A stretch of DNA of 11,146 nucleotides from Candidatus Delongbacteria bacterium (lineage in GTDB: Bacteria > UBA4055). The first letter of the stretch is position 1; every line of letters starts with the position of its first letter. Positions 7,938 to 11,146 of the stretch are shown here, piece after piece. The stretch is from contig DMTS01000041.1 of assembly GCA_003477045.1 (NCBI GenBank), positions 32,212 to 43,357 of the forward strand, read 5' to 3'. Both the position numbers and the translations under genes were made by a program. Below the pieces are notes generated by a model that was given only the letters and a program-made list of their open reading frames with translations, had not been told where the DNA came from and searched no databases.

Positions 7938-9026
7938 TTAAAATCCTATATTAAGAGAAAATCTCATAGTGTCGGTAAGCGGATGCCCTTTACCTGCATC
8001 AAGGTATGAGAAGTCGAAAATATATGAATCGTATCTTAAACTTGTTCCGTATGTGGTCGCGCTTATATCGCCCATATCGTCGTTCCAGAATCCCATTCTG
8101 AGAGAGATCATTTTGTTATACCAGTATTCTGCGCCGAGTCCGTAAACTATGTCCTTCACGCCGTCTTCATCAGTCCATGATGTAAACACGGCTGTCCAGA
8201 TCGGGTCTGTGTAGTTCCACTCATCCGAAGTATCTATTCCGTCTTCGCCCTCGTCAAGGTCTTTTCCTTTTCTGACGAGAAGCTTGGTCATGTCACCGGT
8301 AAGCACAAGTGAATTGAAATCATCGTAAAAAAGGTAATACGCAAGCCCTGCTCTAAAAGTAGTCGGCAGCGGATCAGCCTGCTCGTAATCAATATAAGAT
8401 ATTTTGGGGCCGAGGTTGGTAATAGTAACTCCTATGTCAATATCATATTCAGTCTGATAGAGCATACCGAGATCCAAGGCCATGCTGTGTCCTGTTCCGG
8501 AGCCTTTTTCATTTCCCGCTCCGCTGTCTGATAAATGAGAGTATATGAATTTTGAGTTAAGTCCTATAAAAAGATTGTCCGAAAGATCTGTTCCGTATGA
8601 AAGCGAGACAGCTGTTTCATAAGTTCTAAATGTGCCCAGTTCAACGCCGTACTCATCGGTTCTGGTCTGTTCACCGAGATAAAAATAAGTTATGTGACCA
8701 CCGACAACTCCCAATCCGGGTATTTCCTGTTTGTATGCCAGAAAATCATAATACATGTCGTTCAGATTGAATCCCGGCAGCCAGTTCGCATGCATGAATG
8801 TAAGCTCTCTTCCAGATTGTCTAGCCAGACCTGCCGGATTCCACCATGAAGCAGTAGCGTCGTCAGCTATCGCAACGAATGAATCGCCCATCCCTGTCGG
8901 TCTTGCGCCAGGAGAAATGGTAAGGAAAACGACTCCAGCCTCAGATGGCCTTGAGGTTAATTGCGATACTGCAATAGCCAGAAATAATATTACGGCTGCT
9001 GTTTTTGTATATTGAGTGAAACTCAT
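7938..9026 (-). CDS. PorV/PorQ-family outer-membrane beta-barrel protein
   Basis: Protein of 362 residues from the chosen start. It has a signal peptide (about 1-30, ending SEA). The family signature SPGARPTGMGDSFVAIADDA is followed by WWNPAGLA at about residues 38-68. After this come alternating beta strands, NLGPKISYID and a C-terminal stretch ending in RFSLNIGF, with the terminal Phe expected for outer-membrane insertion. PorV (LptO) is a 14-strand FadL-like barrel that takes T9SS cargo from the translocon to the attachment complex; PorQ is a related protein. I cannot separate PorV, PorQ or another paralogue from sequence alone. The adjacent downstream gene carries a T9SS-type tail, which supports a role in T9SS export. 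An in-frame ATG at 9038-9036 would add four residues, but a GGAG site (9033-9036) overlapping it lies six bases before the ATG at 9026, so I prefer the shorter form. Confidence 0.85.
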   Translation of the reverse strand: MSFTQYTKTAAVILFLAIAVSQLTSRPSEAGVVFLTISPGARPTGMGDSFVAIADDATASWWNPAGLARQSGRELTFMHANWLPGFNLNDMYYDFLAYKQEIPGLGVVGGHITYFYLGEQTRTDEYGVELGTFRTYETAVSLSYGTDLSDNLFIGLNSKFIYSHLSDSGAGNEKGSGTGHSMALDLGMLYQTEYDIDIGVTITNLGPKISYIDYEQADPLPTTFRAGLAYYLFYDDFNSLVLTGDMTKLLVRKGKDLDEGEDGIDTSDEWNYTDPIWTAVFTSWTDEDGVKDIVYGLGAEYWYNKMISLRMGFWNDDMGDISATTYGTSLRYDSYIFDFSYLDAGKGHPLTDTMRFSLNIGF

Positions 9027-9032
9027 TTTTAT

Positions 9033-9036
9033 CTCC
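9033..9036 (-). promoter_or_regulatory. Shine-Dalgarno GGAG deciding the PorV-like start
   Basis: Read on the minus strand, ATGGAGATAAAAATG contains two in-frame ATGs. GGAG lies inside the first candidate start and six bases ahead of the second (9026-9024), which is ideal spacing for the second. Upstream of the first ATG there is only a weaker AGAGAA at longer distance. The second ATG is therefore the likely start. Confidence 0.6.
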
Positions 9037-9070
9037 ATTCTATAGATTTCTCTGAGTATTGTTGAACTGA

Positions 9071-9952
9071 TTATTGAACGCTTTGTTCATTTATCTGATT
9101 TTTTACTGCTTTGAAGAGATTTTCAAGAAGAGCAGTGTGCGTGAGGGGACTGACTCCGCCCGGTACGGGTGTAATAGCTTTTACACTATCTTTTACATTA
9201 TCAAAATCCACATCGCCTACAAGTTTAACAGTACCGTCGGGAAGTTCAATTTCATTCATGCCTACATCCACAATAACCTGCCCGGGATTAGTAAATTCTT
9301 TCGTAATAAACTTTGGCGAACCGATAGCAGCCACCAGTATATCGGCCGTCCTGCAGATTTCCTTCAGATTTCGCGTTCTTGAATGACAGACAGTTACGGT
9401 CGCGTCAACGCCCTTCTGTAAAAGCATGTTCGCAAGCGGCTTTCCGACAATGTTCGATCTGCCGATTATTACGACATGCTTTCCGCTGAATTCTATTCCC
9501 GATCTTAGAATAATATCTTTGCACGCCTGTGCTGTATTTGGAGTAAAAGAATCCTGGCCTAGAACGGTTTTTCCAGCGTTATAAGGATTCACGCCGTCAA
9601 TATCCTTTTCGGGCGATATTGCGGCAAGGATCTTCTTTTCATCAAGCTGCTTCCATAACGGAAGCATCACAATTATTCCGTGAACAGATCCGTCATTATT
9701 CGATTCAGAGATCAGTCCAAGAATGTCAGTATCGGCCGAACCGACACTCAGATTTTTTGTGTCGCTGAGTATTCCTGCTTTTTCGCAGTTTTTGACGATC
9801 ATTGAACTGTATGTTTCAATAGCCGGTTCGTCTGAAGCTATAATAATCCTCAGCTTGGGATAAATGCCTCTTTCCTTAAAATCATCTGATCTTTTCAAAA
9901 AATCACCGTATAGCTCTTTGGCTATAGGTGCGCCTTTAAGTAATTCTGCCAA
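9071..9952 (-). CDS. folD: FolD-like methylenetetrahydrofolate dehydrogenase/cyclohydrolase with altered active site
   Basis: Protein of 293 residues, usual FolD length. FolD normally interconverts 5,10-methylene-, 5,10-methenyl- and 10-formyl-tetrahydrofolate in the cytoplasm. Recognisable parts are VHGIIVMLPL (90-99), SPEKDIDGVNPYNAG (113-127), the dinucleotide-binding VIIGRSNIVGKP (161-172), VCHSRTRNL (188-196), VIVDVGMNE (226-234) and TPVPGGVSPLT (261-271). Against E. coli FolD, the YxxxK element reads Y48-SSM-I52, so the catalytic lysine is isoleucine (codon ATC). The glutamine of VQLPLP is methionine (M96), and that motif ends in W rather than P. The KDxDG aspartates (D117, D119) remain. 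The fold is clear, but cyclohydrolase activity is doubtful; it may be a dehydrogenase-only form. Translation starts at TTG (9952-9950), with GGAG five bases ahead. The gene lies 16 bases after the cyclophilin gene and 44 bases before the preferred PorV-like start. Confidence 0.92.
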   Translation of the reverse strand: MAELLKGAPIAKELYGDFLKRSDDFKERGIYPKLRIIIASDEPAIETYSSMIVKNCEKAGILSDTKNLSVGSADTDILGLISESNNDGSVHGIIVMLPLWKQLDEKKILAAISPEKDIDGVNPYNAGKTVLGQDSFTPNTAQACKDIILRSGIEFSGKHVVIIGRSNIVGKPLANMLLQKGVDATVTVCHSRTRNLKEICRTADILVAAIGSPKFITKEFTNPGQVIVDVGMNEIELPDGTVKLVGDVDFDNVKDSVKAITPVPGGVSPLTHTALLENLFKAVKNQINEQSVQ

Positions 9953-9957
9953 TTTTT

Positions 9958-9961
9958 CTCC
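9958..9961 (-). promoter_or_regulatory. Shine-Dalgarno GGAG supporting a TTG start for folD
   Basis: On the minus strand CGGAGAAAAATTG puts GGAG five bases ahead of TTG at 9952-9950. There is no ATG in frame near this position, and the protein's expected FolD N-terminus (AELLKGAPIAKEL) begins immediately after the TTG. The site supports TTG as the real start. Confidence 0.65.
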
Positions 9962-9968
9962 GAAACCG

Positions 9969-10502
9969 TTACTTTATTATTTCAACAGAATTTATTACCA
10001 CTTTCTCCAGAGGTTTATCCATCGGATTTCGCGGAACATTTTCGATAGTATGAGCCACTTCCATGCCTTCTATAACTTTTCCGAAAACAGTATGTTTTCC
10101 GTTAAGCCAGTCGCAGCCTGATTTCCTTGTAACTATGAAGAACTGTGAACCGTTGGTGCACGGACCCGCATTTGCCATAGCTATAGTTCCGTAAGCGACC
10201 TTGGCTTTGAGTTTGCCTTCTTTATCAAGACATTCATCTTCAAACTCATATCCCGGCCCTCCGGTTCCGTTGCCGATTGGGCAACCTGACTGGATCATGA
10301 AATCATTTATCACTCTGTGAAAGATTATTCCGTTGTAAAAAGGCTTTCTGACAAGCGAATCCGTCTTGGGGTCTGTCCATTCTTTTTCGCCTGTAGCAAG
10401 TGTTACAAAATTTTCGACTGTTTCAGGAGCTATCTCAGTCCATAATTCCAGTTTGATGTCGCCTTTATTTGTTTTTATAACGGCAGATATTGTCTTTGCC
10501 AT
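9969..10502 (-). CDS. Cyclophilin-type peptidyl-prolyl cis-trans isomerase (compact copy)
   Basis: Protein of 177 residues without a signal peptide, so probably cytoplasmic. Cyclophilins catalyse cis-trans isomerisation of peptide bonds before proline and assist folding. The active-site residues known from human cyclophilin A are all recognisable: FHRV (F61-H62-R63, catalytic Arg), DFMIQ (F68, M69, Q71), MANAGP..NGSQFF (109-122) and WLNGKHTVFG (W132, L133, H137). The W that gives cyclosporin sensitivity in cyclophilin A is present. A bacterial-type loop (GEKEWTDPKTDSLVRK, 38-53) separates the early strands. AAGGG (10510-10514) lies seven bases ahead of the ATG. It is a tandem relative of the gene 32 bases upstream: long stretches align at both protein and DNA level apart from the other copy's insert. 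Nothing suggests it is inactive. Confidence 0.95.
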   Translation of the reverse strand: MAKTISAVIKTNKGDIKLELWTEIAPETVENFVTLATGEKEWTDPKTDSLVRKPFYNGIIFHRVINDFMIQSGCPIGNGTGGPGYEFEDECLDKEGKLKAKVAYGTIAMANAGPCTNGSQFFIVTRKSGCDWLNGKHTVFGKVIEGMEVAHTIENVPRNPMDKPLEKVVINSVEIIK

Positions 10503-10509
10503 ATAATTT

Positions 10510-10514
10510 CCCTT
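10510..10514 (-). promoter_or_regulatory. Shine-Dalgarno AAGGG for the compact cyclophilin gene
   Basis: AAGGG in ATAAGGGA is seven bases ahead of the ATG at 10502, in the 32-base gap after the upstream cyclophilin stop (TAG, 10535-10537). It fixes the start codon and is one of several clear Shine-Dalgarno sites in the window. Confidence 0.55.
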
Positions 10515-10534
10515 ATTTATAATTTTTTTAACGA

Positions 10535-11146
10535 CTATTCAACTCGTACTTTTATCATTTTGACATCGGTAACAGGTTTATCCTGTGCGCCCTTTTCAAC
10601 ATTCTCGATCTTATGCGCAACATCCATTCCTTCGATCACTCTTCCGAAAACAGTGTGCTTTCCGTTAAGCCAGTCAGCGCCTTCTTTTTTGGTTACTATA
10701 AAAAACTGTGAACCGTTTGTATTGGGTCCTGAATTTGCCATACATATAGTTCCGTATGCGACTGGAGCGATCAAATTACCCTGCTGATAAACCTTACCTG
10801 AAAATTTTGTTTTCTCTGTATAATACTCAACAGGATGCTTCATCATCGGTTTTCCGCTGTTCGTTTTCATGCATTCGTCTGTAATATCCATAATTTCTTT
10901 ATCGATTTTTGTTTTATCCCCGCCGTTGGACTGAAGGTAGGGTACGAATACTGTCTGAAATACGCGCATTGCCGTATCTTCGTCTTTGATCTCCCCGGTT
11001 ATCTCCGCTCCATTGCCGTAAGTTTCGTCTTCAAATTTATAACCCGGGTCGCCGTTACCCTGTCCGAAGGGACATCCGCCCTGGATCATAAAGTCCTTTA
11101 TCACTCTGTGAAAGATCAGACCGTCGTAGAAAGGTTTTTTTGTTTT
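10535..11146 (-). CDS. Cyclophilin-type peptidyl-prolyl cis-trans isomerase with large internal insert, N-terminus missing
   Basis: The open frame runs off the right edge. 203 residues are visible, beginning KTKKPFYDGLIFHRV, which matches KPFYNGIIFHRV of the downstream copy. A GTG at 11104 is therefore only an internal valine of the FHRV motif, not a start. The catalytic Arg (FHR, visible residues 12-14), DFMIQ, MANSGP.TNGSQFF and WLNGKHTVFG are all present, so the isomerase site looks intact. Between GYKFEDE (visible 35-41) and APVAYGT (from 127) there are about 85 residues, where the compact copy has about 11. This makes a net addition of 76. The insert is charged, probably partly helical, and includes AMRVFQTVFVPYLQS and PMMKHPVEYYTEKT. 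Cytoplasmic or exported location cannot be judged without the N-terminus. The two adjacent genes probably arose by tandem duplication. Confidence 0.93.
   Translation of the reverse strand, partial: KTKKPFYDGLIFHRVIKDFMIQGGCPFGQGNGDPGYKFEDETYGNGAEITGEIKDEDTAMRVFQTVFVPYLQSNGGDKTKIDKEIMDITDECMKTNSGKPMMKHPVEYYTEKTKFSGKVYQQGNLIAPVAYGTICMANSGPNTNGSQFFIVTKKEGADWLNGKHTVFGRVIEGMDVAHKIENVEKGAQDKPVTDVKMIKVRVE

Noticed and set aside
8755..9015. Plus-strand open frame antisense to the PorV-like signal region
   Set aside because: Antisense to a conserved family signature; composition reflects the opposite strand's codons and no family similarity is visible.
9074..9386. Two overlapping plus-strand open frames antisense to folD
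   Set aside because: Both lie opposite the conserved dinucleotide-binding half of FolD, overlap each other in different frames and show no domain.
10503..10534. Possible terminator or promoter between the two cyclophilin genes
   Set aside because: The 32-base AT-rich gap has no clear hairpin, and its AAGGG site is explained as a ribosome binding site.
10535..11104. Cyclophilin starting at the GTG codon at 11104
   Set aside because: The frame stays open to the window edge and encodes KPFYDGLIFHR ahead of this codon, matching the other cyclophilin; the GTG is the valine of FHRV.
11128..11146. A-rich run near the right edge as a possible frameshift or slippage site
   Set aside because: The frame across it agrees with the conserved KPFYxG sequence of the paralogue, so there is no sign of a shift.
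1..11146. tRNA or rRNA genes, CRISPR repeats, insertion sequences, restriction or toxin-antitoxin genes
   Set aside because: Coding sequence fills nearly the whole window; no regularly spaced repeats, transposase motifs, inverted terminal repeats or tRNA-like arms were seen.

Overview
The window is a tightly packed, single-direction block of protein-coding DNA. All eight genes lie on the minus strand, so transcription runs from the right edge to the left edge. Both end genes are cut by the window. Neighbouring genes are separated by 0 to 32 bases or overlap by 1 base. There is no gene-free stretch over 300 bases, and I see no RNA gene, mobile element, CRISPR array, convincing terminator or internal promoter. 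The simplest reading is one long operon, or a segment of one.

In transcription order (right to left) the genes are: a cyclophilin with a large insert (5' end missing), a second compact cyclophilin, a FolD-like folate enzyme, a PorV/PorQ-family outer-membrane beta-barrel, a secreted M6-peptidase-like protein with a type IX secretion (T9SS)-type C-terminal domain, a three-part protein (gluzincin peptidase, TolB-like propeller, Omp85-like barrel), two related small exported or membrane proteins with an LVPGxGEY motif, and the first 44 residues of a site-2 protease family (M50) membrane metalloprotease.

Organism: a PorV-like barrel next to a protein with a T9SS-type tail points to the FCB superphylum (Fibrobacteres-Chlorobi-Bacteroidetes and relatives). 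Several genes have clear Shine-Dalgarno sequences (GGAG, AAGGG, AAGGAT) and one uses a TTG start that depends on such a site. Bacteroidota rarely use Shine-Dalgarno sequences, so a less-studied FCB lineage (for example Cloacimonadota, Delongbacteria, Marinimicrobia or a similar candidate phylum) is more likely. This is inference. The genome looks AT-leaning with moderate GC.

How the genes may work together: the first three are cytoplasmic folding or one-carbon metabolism genes. The following genes look like a cell-envelope set: a T9SS shuttle-type barrel, a likely T9SS cargo, an outer-membrane protease-propeller-barrel, two membrane-associated proteins and an intramembrane protease. Two 'enzymes' appear to lack key catalytic residues. 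The M6-like protein has lost most of its HExxHxxGxxD zinc site, and the FolD-like protein has replaced the catalytic lysine and the active-site glutamine. These, and the 76-residue net insert in one of two tandem cyclophilins, are the most unusual points in the window.
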